A stretch of DNA of 64,000 nt from Acidobacteriota bacterium (GCA_013285705.1 JABDHA010000002.1:30146-94145), one strand, 5' to 3'. Positions 8,832 to 16,590 are shown, numbered from the stretch's first letter. Notes: generated by a model not told the origin, from the sequence alone. Made by a program: numbers and translations.

Positions 8832-10039
8832 GGAAAAACCTTGAAGGCGAGCGAGGCATTCAGGCCGCCGAAGGCGAACGAGTTCGAAAGGCAAGCCTCT
8901 ACCTGCGTTAATCGCGCCTGATTGGGAATAACGTCAAGGTCACAGCAAGGATCGGCGGTGAGGTAGTTTGCAGTGGGTGGCAACGCCCCATGCTTGAGGC
9001 TAAGGGTGCTGACGACGGCCTCAAGAGCACTGCTGGCGCCCAGGGCATGACCGTGCATGGATTTCGTGGAGCTGATCGCAAGCTTGTCAGCATGCGGGCC
9101 GAAGACATTACGGATGGCAGCAGTTTCGATGCGGTCGTTGGCCTCCGTCGCTGTTCCGTGGGCGTTTATATAGCCAATCTGCTCAGGCGCCAACCCGGCG
9201 TCGCTAAGAGCGAGGCGCATGGCACGACTGGGTCCGGTGGCGACAGGCTGCGTGATGTGACTTGCATCCGCGGACATGCCGAAGCCGATAATCTCAGCAA
9301 GAGGATGCGCGCCGCGGGCAAGGGCGCTATCGAGGGGTTCAAGCACGAGCATGGCGGCGCCTTCGCCCAGAATCATGCCACTGCGCTCGGCGGAAAATGG
9401 GCGGCAGGTGTCTTTGCTGATCACTCGCATCGCCTCCCATGCCTTGAGACCGCCAATAAAAAAAGGAGCTTCGCTGCCTCCGGCAATCGCCAGCGGAGCG
9501 GCTCCGGAACGGACCATCCAGAAGGCCTGGCCAATCGCGTGGGCGGAAGAGGCGCAGGCGGTAGAAATGGTATAGGCAGGCCCTTCAATGCCGTACTGCA
9601 TACAGATATGGCTCGCACCTGCGTTCCCCATACTGAGCGGAATGGTGAGAGGATGGACCCGGTTTTTATTGTTGTGAAAGAGTTCCCAATAGCCGCTGTC
9701 TTCGACCGCCCGCCCTCCAAGGCAGGATCCGGTAATGACTGCGGTAGTTTCGCGCAGGTTCGTCGTCCACTCTATGCCCGCTTCGGTAATGGCCTGGCGA
9801 ACGGCGACGACCGCGAATTGCGCAAAGCGCTCCATGAAGCCTATATCTCTGGCCTCGAAGTGCTCTTCTGGCTTGTATTCCCGTATTTCCGCAGCGTTCT
9901 TGAAGCGGACCTGCGAGGTGTCGACGCTGGTGATCTCTCGAATGGCGGAAGTGCCTGAAAGCAAAGCCTGCCAGAAGCTGGCAGTGCTGTTGCCGAGGGC
10001 GCTCACCACGCCGGTTCCGGTAATGACGACGCGGCGCAC
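8828..10039 (-). CDS. Beta-ketoacyl-ACP synthase (KAS II-like)
   Basis: About 403 residues of thiolase fold. The nucleophile is in the TACASSAHA loop. The two catalytic histidines are in NAHGTATEAND and STKSMHGHALGASSALE, and the C-terminus has NSFAFGGLNASL. The enzyme elongates acyl-ACP by decarboxylative condensation. I place the start at GTG 10039 (VRRVVITGTGVVSALG), 1 bp after the ACP stop at 10041. An upstream in-frame ATG at 10096 would lie inside the ACP gene and add 19 residues with no family match. It is convergent with the reductase gene. Confidence 0.9.
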   Translation of the reverse strand: MRRVVITGTGVVSALGNSTASFWQALLSGTSAIREITSVDTSQVRFKNAAEIREYKPEEHFEARDIGFMERFAQFAVVAVRQAITEAGIEWTTNLRETTAVITGSCLGGRAVEDSGYWELFHNNKNRVHPLTIPLSMGNAGASHICMQYGIEGPAYTISTACASSAHAIGQAFWMVRSGAAPLAIAGGSEAPFFIGGLKAWEAMRVISKDTCRPFSAERSGMILGEGAAMLVLEPLDSALARGAHPLAEIIGFGMSADASHITQPVATGPSRAMRLALSDAGLAPEQIGYINAHGTATEANDRIETAAIRNVFGPHADKLAISSTKSMHGHALGASSALEAVVSTLSLKHGALPPTANYLTADPCCDLDVIPNQARLTQVEACLSNSFAFGGLNASLAFKVFP

Positions 10040-10040
10040 G

Positions 10041-10307
10041 TTATTCAGTGGGCGAAGAATCTGTCTTCGCCTGGACCAGATGGGTGACACCTTCAATCAT
10101 TTCGTGAATGTTCTGGACCTGCTTGGCTTCCTCGTCGTTGATCTCGATGTCGAACTCGCTTTCAAGGTCAAAAAGGATGTTCAAGCGATCCAGCGAATCG
10201 ATCCCGAGGGATTCAAAGCTGCTGTCGGGATGCACATTCTCTATGGGCACACGTTTCGAGGTCGCAATAACCTTCAAAACTCTATCTTCGATGGTCAGGC
10301 CGGTCAA
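10041..10307 (-). CDS. Acyl carrier protein
   Basis: An 88-residue acidic protein with the phosphopantetheine attachment serine in LGIDSLDRLN, preceded by the typical HPDSSFESLG helix-I/II linker. It carries acyl intermediates for the adjacent ketoacyl synthase, and perhaps for the oxoamine synthase across the locus. The only in-frame start is a TTG at 10307, with no strong ribosome-binding site. It is the first gene of a two-gene minus-strand unit with the KAS gene. This looks like a dedicated pathway ACP; the housekeeping acpP normally sits beside fabF in the fatty-acid cluster. Confidence 0.9.
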   Translation of the reverse strand: MTGLTIEDRVLKVIATSKRVPIENVHPDSSFESLGIDSLDRLNILFDLESEFDIEINDEEAKQVQNIHEMIEGVTHLVQAKTDSSPTE

Positions 10308-10546
10308 TGTCAGGAATGGTCCTTGTACGCGATCAATACCGATCCACGTGGGTGCTTAGTCTCTCCAATTTTATCCTGATTTTCGCATCTGACTGAAATA
10401 AGACGATCCACTCCCCAAGAAATCTGACCTGCAGTCGCAAGATACAGTAAAGAGGCCGTCGGGTGTCACTCGGTAACTCTGTGTTCCAAGATGCTTCATT
10501 TAACGCCACAAATGAAAGTGACCCGCGGACGAGTACACTGTGGGCT

Positions 10547-11890
10547 ATGACTGTTCCGGCACGAACATTAGGCGCCTTGAATCTGGAGATCCGTGAATCG
10601 CTGATTGCACGAGCGGTTCAGTTGCCTGTGCAGCAGTTCATTCACACACAGGGCGTTAGCAGCGCATTTCTTCTTGTTGCTTCGGTTGCAGCGCTCATCT
10701 GGGCAAATTCTCCGTGGAGTGCTTCCTACTATCACATCTGGCACATCAAGTTGACCTTGTCCGGATTGCAGCTTCCCATTCACGAGTGGATCAACGATGC
10801 CATGATGGCCCTGTTCTTTTTCCTGGTTGGCATGGAGATCAAACAGGAAATCGTCAACGGTGAGCTGTCCGACCTGCGGCGCGCCTCGCTGCCGATTTGT
10901 GGCGGGCTCGGCGGCATGGTCGTGCCCGCTTTGATCTTTAGCGCCATCAATCGCGGCAGACCGGGTGCCCACGGATGGGGAGTGCCCATGGCGACCGACA
11001 TCGCCTTTTCATTGGGGGTACTCGCGCTGGTAAAGGGGATTCCGGCAGAATTAAAGGTCTTTTTGTTATCGCTGGCTATCGCGGATGACATCGGTGCCAT
11101 TACCGTCATCGCTGTTTTCTACACGGAGACGCTGTATCTTAACTACCTCTTCATTGCAGCTCTACTCCTCGCCGTTATTCTGCTTTGTCGAAAGATCGGT
11201 TTTGGACGGCAAATTCTGTATGTCGCTCTCGGTTTCGGCTTCTGGCTGGCAATTTTGCGATCAGGCGTGCACGCCACAATTGCCGGGGTGATTCTTGGCT
11301 TCCTTGTGCCGGTCAAATCCCAGGTCTCACTTGACGACTTCGATGAACTCAGCCGGCAGACGATGGACGAGTTTCGCAAAGCCCGCGCCGCAGGCGACAC
11401 ATCTCTCGCAGCCCGGCAGCTGGGCGCAATGGAGTATCTGATTGCGAATACCGAATCTCCAGCCGATCGCGTCACACGAAAGCTTCACGATTGGATCGCC
11501 TATCTGATTCTGCCCCTCTTCGCTCTTTCGAATGCAGGCGTGACATTCTCGTCGAATATATGGCAATCCCTGATGCACAGCTCTGTTGCCTGGGGCGTGC
11601 TCCTGGGACTATTTGTCGGCAAGCCAATTGGCATCTTCGGAGTATGTTGGCTGGCAGTAAAGCTGAAAATCGCGCAGCTTCCAAAATCAGTGCGATGGAG
11701 CCACATTGGAAGCGTGAGCATGCTCGCTGGAATCGGCTTCACCGTATCGCTGTTTATTAGCGCGCTCGCCTTTGACGACGGCGCTCAACTGGATGCAGCG
11801 AAGACAGCGGTTCTGGTCGCATCGCTTCTGGCGGGCGTATCCGGATATATGCTGTTGAAACGTGTTGCCGGAATCTCAAAACAGGCATAA
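10547..11890 (+). CDS. nhaA: Na+/H+ antiporter NhaA
   Basis: About 447 residues with 10-12 membrane spans. The family signatures are MMALFFFLVGMEIKQE, VPMATDIAFSLG and the paired aspartates of the ion-binding site in SLAIADDIGAI, with GIGFTVSLFISALAF near the C-terminus. It exchanges Na+ for H+ across the inner membrane. The reading frame extends upstream to an ATG at 10463, but the ATG at 10547 (MTVPARTL) gives a family-like N-terminus. It is a single gene directly upstream of the tRNA-Ser gene. Confidence 0.95.
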   Translation: MTVPARTLGALNLEIRESLIARAVQLPVQQFIHTQGVSSAFLLVASVAALIWANSPWSASYYHIWHIKLTLSGLQLPIHEWINDAMMALFFFLVGMEIKQEIVNGELSDLRRASLPICGGLGGMVVPALIFSAINRGRPGAHGWGVPMATDIAFSLGVLALVKGIPAELKVFLLSLAIADDIGAITVIAVFYTETLYLNYLFIAALLLAVILLCRKIGFGRQILYVALGFGFWLAILRSGVHATIAGVILGFLVPVKSQVSLDDFDELSRQTMDEFRKARAAGDTSLAARQLGAMEYLIANTESPADRVTRKLHDWIAYLILPLFALSNAGVTFSSNIWQSLMHSSVAWGVLLGLFVGKPIGIFGVCWLAVKLKIAQLPKSVRWSHIGSVSMLAGIGFTVSLFISALAFDDGAQLDAAKTAVLVASLLAGVSGYMLLKRVAGISKQA

Positions 11891-11979
11891 GCAATCTCTA
11901 GTGAGTTCGCAACATATTTCACGATTCCGCTGGACAATGGTACACTAAGGCTACCGCCTAAGTCATTGATAGTAAACAT

Positions 11980-12071
11980 GGAGAGGTGGCAGAGCCCGGT
12001 TGAATGCACCTGACTCGAAATCAGGCATGGGGGTAACTCCATCGGGGGTTCGAATCCCTCCCTCTCCGCCA
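11980..12071 (+). tRNA. tRNA-Ser (anticodon CGA)
   Basis: The acceptor stem GGAGAGG/CCTCTCC, a CCTGA/TCAGG anticodon stem with loop CTCGAAA (anticodon CGA), a long class II variable arm, the TTCGAAT T-loop and an encoded CCA (12069-12071) are all visible. The last 20 nt plus one flanking base are duplicated at 21007-21027, so its 3' end is the attachment site of the integrated element. Confidence 0.97.
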
Positions 12072-12072
12072 G
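12052..12072 (+). repeat. attL core (21-bp direct repeat with attR)
   Basis: The sequence GAATCCCTCCCTCTCCGCCA plus a final G recurs exactly at 21007-21027. This copy is the T-arm and acceptor end of tRNA-Ser, so integration leaves the tRNA intact. The next gene is the integrase. Confidence 0.93.
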
Positions 12073-12086
12073 AATCTGGCTACCCT

Positions 12087-12102
12087 TTAAAGTGTTGATT
12101 CC
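12087..12102 (+). repeat. Left copy of a 16-bp inverted repeat just inside the att sites
   Basis: TTAAAGTGTTGATTCC here reappears in reverse complement at 20966-20981, 15 bp inside attL and 25 bp inside attR. With the TAGTACA copies (12131, 12151, 20911, 20921), this layout resembles integrase or excisionase arm sites. Confidence 0.6.
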
Positions 12103-12166
12103 ATTACTTATTTCTGTCCTCATTTTGCCGTAGTACAGAGCAAACGGCTTTAGTACACTGAGCGGC

Positions 12167-13309
12167 ATGGAAAACCCCAGTGTCTACAAGCGGTTCATAG
12201 AGCAAACGGTCAAACCGTCTAAGCGCCCGAAGCTGTTTTGGTACTGTCGCACTCCTGAGGGTTGGCGCTATCTCACCGATACCACTGAGAACCGTAAACA
12301 CATCCAGGGCAGACATGTAATCCGGGAGAACATCTCCGTCGACGGTAAAAGCAAACGAATCTATACGCCTCTCAAAGAGAACGAGACGCCCCAGCAAGCG
12401 TTACAGAATGCGATGCTACGCGCCGTCAGCGCTGCTCGAAAGAGAGTACCCACAAAGACACATGACGGGCTTAAAAAGGCAATGAACGATTACATCGCAG
12501 ACCGTGAAGCTCATGGCAAGTTAGAGGCAGCGGAACACGCGAGGCATACGCTACCGGAGTTTCGGTCTATCTGCCCTCAGGTGTCGACGGTCACCGGGGT
12601 GACTCGCCAACATCTCACCGCATTTTGTGCAGCGCTACGAAAGCGGGGGCAGAGTCCTCGAACCGTGAGCAACAAGTATGACCGCATTCGCTCATTCCTG
12701 AAGTTTGCCGGGAGCGATGTCCAGCTATCGAAAAGTGATCGCCCAAAGTTTGATAAGACGTTGCCGACAACGTACACGAAAGCGGAGACGGACGCGCTAC
12801 TCGCACACGCTACCGATTACATGAAGGTCGTCATCTGCCTCGGATTGCAATTAGGTCTTCGGGATCAAGAGATGATGCACGCGGAATGGGACGATATCGA
12901 CAGAGAGCACAGAACGTTTCGAGTCAAGAGTAAGCCTGTTTATGATTTCGGAGTAAAAGATGCAGAAGAAAGGGATATCCCGATACCGGCATCCCTGTTC
13001 ACAATGCTCAATAAGTGGCGTGAGAGTCGCCCTGGCACATCGCTGATACTTGGAGTGGGTGAAGAGTTCCAGAACACGAACGGGCATCTCCTGAGGACGC
13101 TACAGCGTATGGCGAAGCGTTGCAATGTCGAGAACGCCACTCTGCACAAACTGCGCCGAACATATCTCACTCGCTTATTGCAGTCGGGAACAGACATCCG
13201 AACCGTTCAAGCGTTCGCCGGTCACGCTGACTTGGAATCAAGTATGCGTTATCTGAGACCGGCAGGAGCCAAAGAGATGCTGTCTCACGTCGACGCTATT
13301 GATTGGTAA
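12167..13309 (+). CDS. int: Tyrosine recombinase (phage-type integrase)
   Basis: A 380-residue site-specific recombinase. The N-terminal part (to about residue 90) is poorly conserved. A SAM-like core-binding domain follows (residues 95-185, with LTAFCAALRKRGQSPRTVSNKYDRIRSFLKF-type helices). The catalytic domain has the box I arginine in LGLRDQEMM, HKLRRTYLTRLLQ, the histidine in FAGHADLESSMRYL and the tyrosine nucleophile in MRYLRP. It lies next to the tRNA-Ser attachment site and faces the rest of the element. It presumably recombines the 21-bp att core. A strong hairpin terminator follows its stop. Confidence 0.93.
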   Translation: MENPSVYKRFIEQTVKPSKRPKLFWYCRTPEGWRYLTDTTENRKHIQGRHVIRENISVDGKSKRIYTPLKENETPQQALQNAMLRAVSAARKRVPTKTHDGLKKAMNDYIADREAHGKLEAAEHARHTLPEFRSICPQVSTVTGVTRQHLTAFCAALRKRGQSPRTVSNKYDRIRSFLKFAGSDVQLSKSDRPKFDKTLPTTYTKAETDALLAHATDYMKVVICLGLQLGLRDQEMMHAEWDDIDREHRTFRVKSKPVYDFGVKDAEERDIPIPASLFTMLNKWRESRPGTSLILGVGEEFQNTNGHLLRTLQRMAKRCNVENATLHKLRRTYLTRLLQSGTDIRTVQAFAGHADLESSMRYLRPAGAKEMLSHVDAIDW

Positions 13310-13344
13310 AAAAAAGCTGCCCTCCAGTCCGAAGACCAGAGGGC
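13307..13344 (-). terminator. Rho-independent terminator between int and the tape-measure remnant
   Basis: On the minus strand, an 11-bp stem (13319-13344, two G-T wobbles) with a TTCG loop is followed by a run of T (complement of A-run 13307-13315). It would end minus-strand transcription of the phage module. The hairpin may also act on the integrase transcript. Confidence 0.8.
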
Positions 13345-13353
13345 GCAAGAGTT

Positions 13354-13584
13354 TTATCTTCTGTGACTCGGAGGAAGTCGACTGTTTTGATCTGCTTTAG
13401 CCTTTATCGCGTCCATGACAGAGCGCTGATGCGTTGCCTGTAGACCCTTAATTACCGCTGCCTTCGTCAACTCGGGGTTCGTCGAGTGGCGTGCGTCGAT
13501 TGAGTAATTGTGTGTTGTTCCACCGAAACCCGATTTCGAGTTTGGAATGATCGTCCCTGCTTTTTTCGGGACGAATAATTCAGG
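13354..13584 (-). pseudogene. Tail tape-measure protein, C-terminal exon (exon 2)
   Basis: Encodes PELFVPKKAGTIIPNSK through SIDARHSTNPELTKAAV to a basic C-terminus. This is the usual ending of siphophage tape-measure proteins (GPELFVPxxxGTIIPN, then an IDAR motif). Joined across the 239-nt intron at 13585-13823, it continues the upstream fragment as SIVGEQG-PELFVPK with no gap and in frame. An independent TTG-initiated frame (13587) exists but is more likely an artefact of the intron. Because the upstream exon is frameshifted and lacks its N-terminal bulk, the gene is probably non-functional. Confidence 0.75.
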
Positions 13585-13823
13585 CAATAATGTTGCGATA
13601 TAACCGTGTCCGTTATATCTCTCACCGTTGCCGATGAGTTCAGGTCATCTCTTCACCCTGTTAGGGTGTCTTCCATTTCGCGAACACTGTTCGCTACGTG
13701 CCGAAGCACTGACCGTCACACGTTCCCTTTCGGGCTTCGCTCGGTATTGTCTCCATGTGGAGAGGTTCACCGAATTAGAAAGATTATCGAATAGCATTGC
13801 TGCTACAAGGGGCCATTGAATTA
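13585..13823 (-). ncRNA. Group I intron, 239 nt, no internal ORF, in tape-measure gene
   Basis: Read on the minus strand, the insert follows exon ...GAACAGGGT and ends in G before CCTGAA, the U/G boundaries of group I introns. P1: exon GGGU with the first intron bases pairs to UGGCCC. P3: 13778-13783 with 13669-13674. P4: 13769-13773 with 13741-13745. P5 hairpin: 13751-13762. P6a: CCC-GAAA-GGG, 13725-13734. P7: GGUCA 13710-13714 with UGACC 13643-13647. P7.1: 13698-13709, UUCG loop. P7.2: 13680-13694. P8: 13654-13668. P9: 13621-13638. P9.1: 13597-13619. P7.1/P7.2 point to subgroup IA, common in phages. Splicing activity is untested. Confidence 0.85.
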
Positions 13824-13948
13824 ACCCTGTTCACCTACAATCGACATTTGATTTACGGGCGGTTCCCCTCCGTCCGCGAACCCTAAACCAGAAAACAATG
13901 CAGCGCCTGCGGCCTTACCTAGCAGCCCGCTTAGACCACCAGTAAGCT
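13824..13948 (-). pseudogene. Tape-measure protein, exon 1 end in shifted frame
   Basis: Reading the minus strand in the frame one base back from the upstream ORF gives GKLTGGLSGLLGKAAGA, then GFADGGEPPVNQMSIVGEQG, and reaches the intron boundary. GFADGG...SIVGE is the standard run-up to the tape-measure C-terminus. The upstream ORF stops at 13931 in the other frame. A single missing base near 13945-13955 would explain this, so the gene carries a frameshift. Confidence 0.75.
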
Positions 13949-14761
13949 TGCCAATGTGCCGCGCACAGCACCGCCTATATCGGACATACTGAAGCCACCA
14001 AGGCCACCTTTACCGGAACCACCTAATCCGCTTAAACCGGGGATGCCACCGACAATCTTTACCGGCATCGGCTGCTTCCCAAGTCCGAACGCACCCAGTA
14101 ACCCGCCCTCTGCCTTCTGTAAGCCTGCTTTCCCTATCGTTCGCAAACCATTAGCGGCAGCGTTCTTGATGTTCTTTCCAAACTGTCCGCGCTTGCTGTC
14201 GAGTAGAGCGTCGTTGAAGTCTTCAATGAATTTACCGAAGGTCTGCGTCAACACTTGAGGCATATTCACCGTAAGCATCTGTTGTAGCTGTGCGAGTGAA
14301 GTTGTCGAGCTAATGCTCTGGTTATCGCTCTGTACCTGCACCTGTCGGTTTGCCTGGACGGTAGCAATCTGCCTGCCCACGCGCTGCGATTCCGCAACAT
14401 CTCCTACACCATCGGCAGCACGTTGCTGCTGCTGAAGGTCAGAGAGGGCTTGGGTATAAACTTTTGTATTCAAAGTGGCCAAAGAGATTGCGGCAGCATG
14501 GGCCGATACCGCCCCAGTAGAGAGCTGAAACGATATCGATTGCTCTGCTAGGCTGTCCGCACCGTGCCGTTGAATGTCTGCGAGGTCGTCCTGGTATTTA
14601 GTTAGTTCATCGGATAGCATGATTTCGCCGGATGCGGAACCATGTCCACCACCAACTAAGTAATTCCACGCTGCCACTGAATTGAGTGGAATGGACGGTC
14701 GGTCTAGCATGTTGCGTTGTTCTGTTTTGCGTCCACTAAAGGCGCGAGTTAAAAAACTCAT
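13931..14761 (-). pseudogene. In-frame chimera: portal protein N-terminus fused to tape-measure C-terminal region
   Basis: A 276-codon ORF. Residues 1-45 (MSFLTRAF..., MLDRPSIPLNSVAAWNYL, a Gly-rich patch) look like the start of an HK97-type portal protein. From about residue 46 onward the sequence is helical and Gln-rich (QALSDLQQQQRAADG, RQIATVQANRQVQVQ) and then GGLLGAFGLGKQPMP, which fits the C-terminal third of a tape-measure protein. The portal remainder, protease, capsid and tail genes that normally lie between are absent, so a large internal deletion joined the two in frame. It starts 3 bp after the small terminase stop. The portal call rests on a short N-terminal match. Confidence 0.6.
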
Positions 14762-14764
14762 CGT

Positions 14765-15424
14765 TTATGCGGTTCCTTTGTCTGGGTAGGCGAGTGCTCG
14801 CCATTGCTGCCATAGTTCGTTGGCCAATACTTCGTTGCCTTCGGCTTGCGCTTGTCGCTGCCTCTTGTAGAGGTCTTGCATTCGCTGTGTGCGGTCCTGA
14901 TAGGCGATGACGTAAGCACGTCGTTCTTCTATCTCTGCCCTGAATGGTGCTTGCTCGGATTCGGTGAACCTGCTCATCATGTCGTCAAGGTCACGCTCAC
15001 TCAGAGACATATCGAGACAGAACTGGATATCAGCCTGGAGTTGCTTGTCGACAACCGGTTGTAATTCTTTGGGCAGCGATTCAGGGGCCGAAGGACGCTT
15101 CTTCTCTTTCTTGTCGATTGCTGCAAGCGTCCGCTGAAGTAACGCCAAGTCGGCGCGTGTCGCTTCTGTTTTGGGATTCCGCATCTTGGCGGTAAGCGTG
15201 GCAGCGAGTTCGACATCTAACCGGTCAGCGGCAGTGAGCCACGGTCGCGTACTCGATATTTCTGCCCATGCAGTCTTCGCACCCTGGGGAAGTCTCACCG
15301 GTGGATCGCCAAGGGGATCGCTGGGCGCACTTTGTGCGGTCAACCGCTCCTTGTAGCGCTTCGGATTCTGTTTCAGCGTCCCTGAGAGGGACAATTCGTC
15401 TAAACTCTTGCGTTTTCGTCCCAT
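14765..15424 (-). CDS. Phage terminase small subunit, P27 family
   Basis: 219 residues. The N-terminus LSLSGTLKQNPKRYKERL followed by DPLGDPPVRLP, a Trp-containing AWAEI helix and WLTAADRLDVELAA is the P27-family small-terminase signature. The C-terminal half is charged helix. In a phage it recognises packaging DNA together with the large subunit, whose gene should follow but is missing here. The ribosome-binding site is GGAG 6 nt before the ATG. Transcription probably starts at the promoter at 15479-15508, which is overlapped by inverted repeats. Confidence 0.85.
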   Translation of the reverse strand: MGRKRKSLDELSLSGTLKQNPKRYKERLTAQSAPSDPLGDPPVRLPQGAKTAWAEISSTRPWLTAADRLDVELAATLTAKMRNPKTEATRADLALLQRTLAAIDKKEKKRPSAPESLPKELQPVVDKQLQADIQFCLDMSLSERDLDDMMSRFTESEQAPFRAEIEERRAYVIAYQDRTQRMQDLYKRQRQAQAEGNEVLANELWQQWRALAYPDKGTA

Positions 15425-15464
15425 AGGGTCTCCAAGTTAAAGTAAACAAAGGGTATTTCACCTT

Positions 15465-15521
15465 ATGTTACGCGTCGTAACATATTGATACCCTATGTAG
15501 TTAGTCAACGTAACTCGTTGA
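15465..15521 (-). promoter_or_regulatory. Promoter with overlapping operator-like inverted repeats, upstream of small terminase
   Basis: On the minus strand, TTGACT (15503-15508) and TATGTT (15479-15484) are 18 bp apart. A perfect 8-bp inverted repeat ATGTTACG-CGT-CGTAACAT (15465-15483) covers the -10, and TCAACG-N5-CGTTGA (15505-15521) covers the -35. This is the layout of a repressor-controlled phage promoter. The repressor is not identified. Confidence 0.6.
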
Positions 15522-15862
15522 AAAAACATCATTTATAAAGTTGCCAAGAAAGTTTGACTATGCCACGGTCGGCGCGGCTTGGGATTTCTGAAGATTAAAA
15601 GCACCCCTGGGGCGGGGTCTGCAATCGTTGCTCAAAGGCGAGATGTTACATGTTAGAAGTCACAGCAGACACAACGATAATCTCTCGAAAAACCGTTGTG
15701 TCCGCCAGATGAGACCGCTTGAGATCGGGTGACTTAAGTCCGACCTTGTGTCTCGCTTGCCTGAAGTCGTATGTGGAAAAGGAGAACTACCACGACACAA
15801 CAGGCGACGATTGCAGGGGAAAGAACAGTACAAACCCTGGTCGTCCATTCCGGGAATCAGCC
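15522..15862. other. Gene-free stretch between phage-module promoter and the HTH gene
   Basis: About 340 bp. Short frames on both strands (for example plus-strand 15719-15979, Cys-rich) lack ribosome-binding sites and family resemblance. Beyond the promoter just to its left, nothing convincing was seen. Confidence 0.4.
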
Positions 15863-16195
15863 TTATCGCTGCCGGGAATCCTTTGTCAAAGTTTGAAACT
15901 TCAATGTGTAAGTGTGTCGTGCGATCTTACCGCGTGCACTTGCTTTAGATTTCTTGCCACGCGAGTACGGCATTGGTAGAACGGGGAAAATGAATCCTTT
16001 GTCTGTTAGCTCCTGGCGTGCTCGCTGAAGGAAATCAACATTGATTCCGGCATCGCGTGCGAGCTTCGTATTCGTCCAAGAGTGTGACAACATACCTTGC
16101 CGGGTATCGGGTGGCACTTTTGCGTTAACCTTGCGTATCACCTTGCGTTCAAGATGTTTTAGCAGTCTCGCTGCCTCAAGTGATAAAGGCTTCAT
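15863..16195 (-). CDS. Small winged-helix/HTH-like protein
   Basis: 110 residues, basic. The central SWTNTKLARDAGINVDFLQRARQELTDKGFI reads as a helix-turn-helix with a recognition helix, followed by a KKSKASARGK basic patch. It may bind DNA as a regulator or replication accessory. No specific family was recognised. The ATG overlaps the preceding stop (ATGA), so it is translationally coupled to the 16192-16590 gene. It belongs to an operon that begins at the 71-bp repeat promoter near 16841. Confidence 0.65.
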   Translation of the reverse strand: MKPLSLEAARLLKHLERKVIRKVNAKVPPDTRQGMLSHSWTNTKLARDAGINVDFLQRARQELTDKGFIFPVLPMPYSRGKKSKASARGKIARHTYTLKFQTLTKDSRQR

Positions 16196-16590
16196 CGGAT
16201 GCCTGCCGCGATACTCATCGGATGGAAGTCACGTCCGCGTTTACGACGGACAGATAGCAATACCTGAGTGAACCTGAACAGGGAATCGTCAAGCGCTGTC
16301 ATAAGCACTTGGCACATGTTGTTGGGAATCGTGCCGGGAACATACCCTGTAAGCAATTCCGGGTATTCGTCTTGTAGTTCCTCAATCAATATCGCTGCGA
16401 TGGCTTGTGATCGCCATAGACGGTCGTAATGGTGCTCGGCTACTTCCTGTCCATTCCTTATGCGTTCGGTATCTGCCACGAAGGTATTAAGCACTTCTGT
16501 GTAACAGGCCGCGTTTTCGTCGAACTCCAGAGTTTTTACCCACTTCAGCACATCTAAGGCGAGCAGGCGTTGACTTTCAATTGTTCTCAT
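16192..16590 (-). CDS. Hypothetical element protein, 132 aa
   Basis: Not recognised. A helical, mildly acidic protein (ESQRLLALDVLKWVKTLEF at the N-terminus, AIAAILIEELQDEYPELL in the middle) with a basic C-terminal end. The start is well supported by GGAGGAG upstream of the ATG. It is the middle gene of a three-gene unit (16836 to 15863) and overlaps the next gene by 4 bp. No signal peptide or membrane segment. Confidence 0.65.
   Translation of the reverse strand: MRTIESQRLLALDVLKWVKTLEFDENAACYTEVLNTFVADTERIRNGQEVAEHHYDRLWRSQAIAAILIEELQDEYPELLTGYVPGTIPNNMCQVLMTALDDSLFRFTQVLLSVRRKRGRDFHPMSIAAGIR

Noticed and set aside
8990-9958. 322-codon plus-strand frame opposite the ketoacyl-ACP synthase gene
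   Set aside because: Antisense to a gene with intact catalytic motifs; the translation has no family-like pattern and is a GC-codon shadow.
13585-13823. Group II intron or MITE explanation for the insert in the tape-measure gene
   Set aside because: No domain V-like hairpin, no GUGYG start, no terminal inverted repeats or target duplication; the U/G boundaries and P3-P9 helices fit group I.
15719-15979. Cys-containing plus-strand frame in the element
   Set aside because: No ribosome-binding site, unusual composition, and it overlaps the 3' end of the better supported HTH gene.
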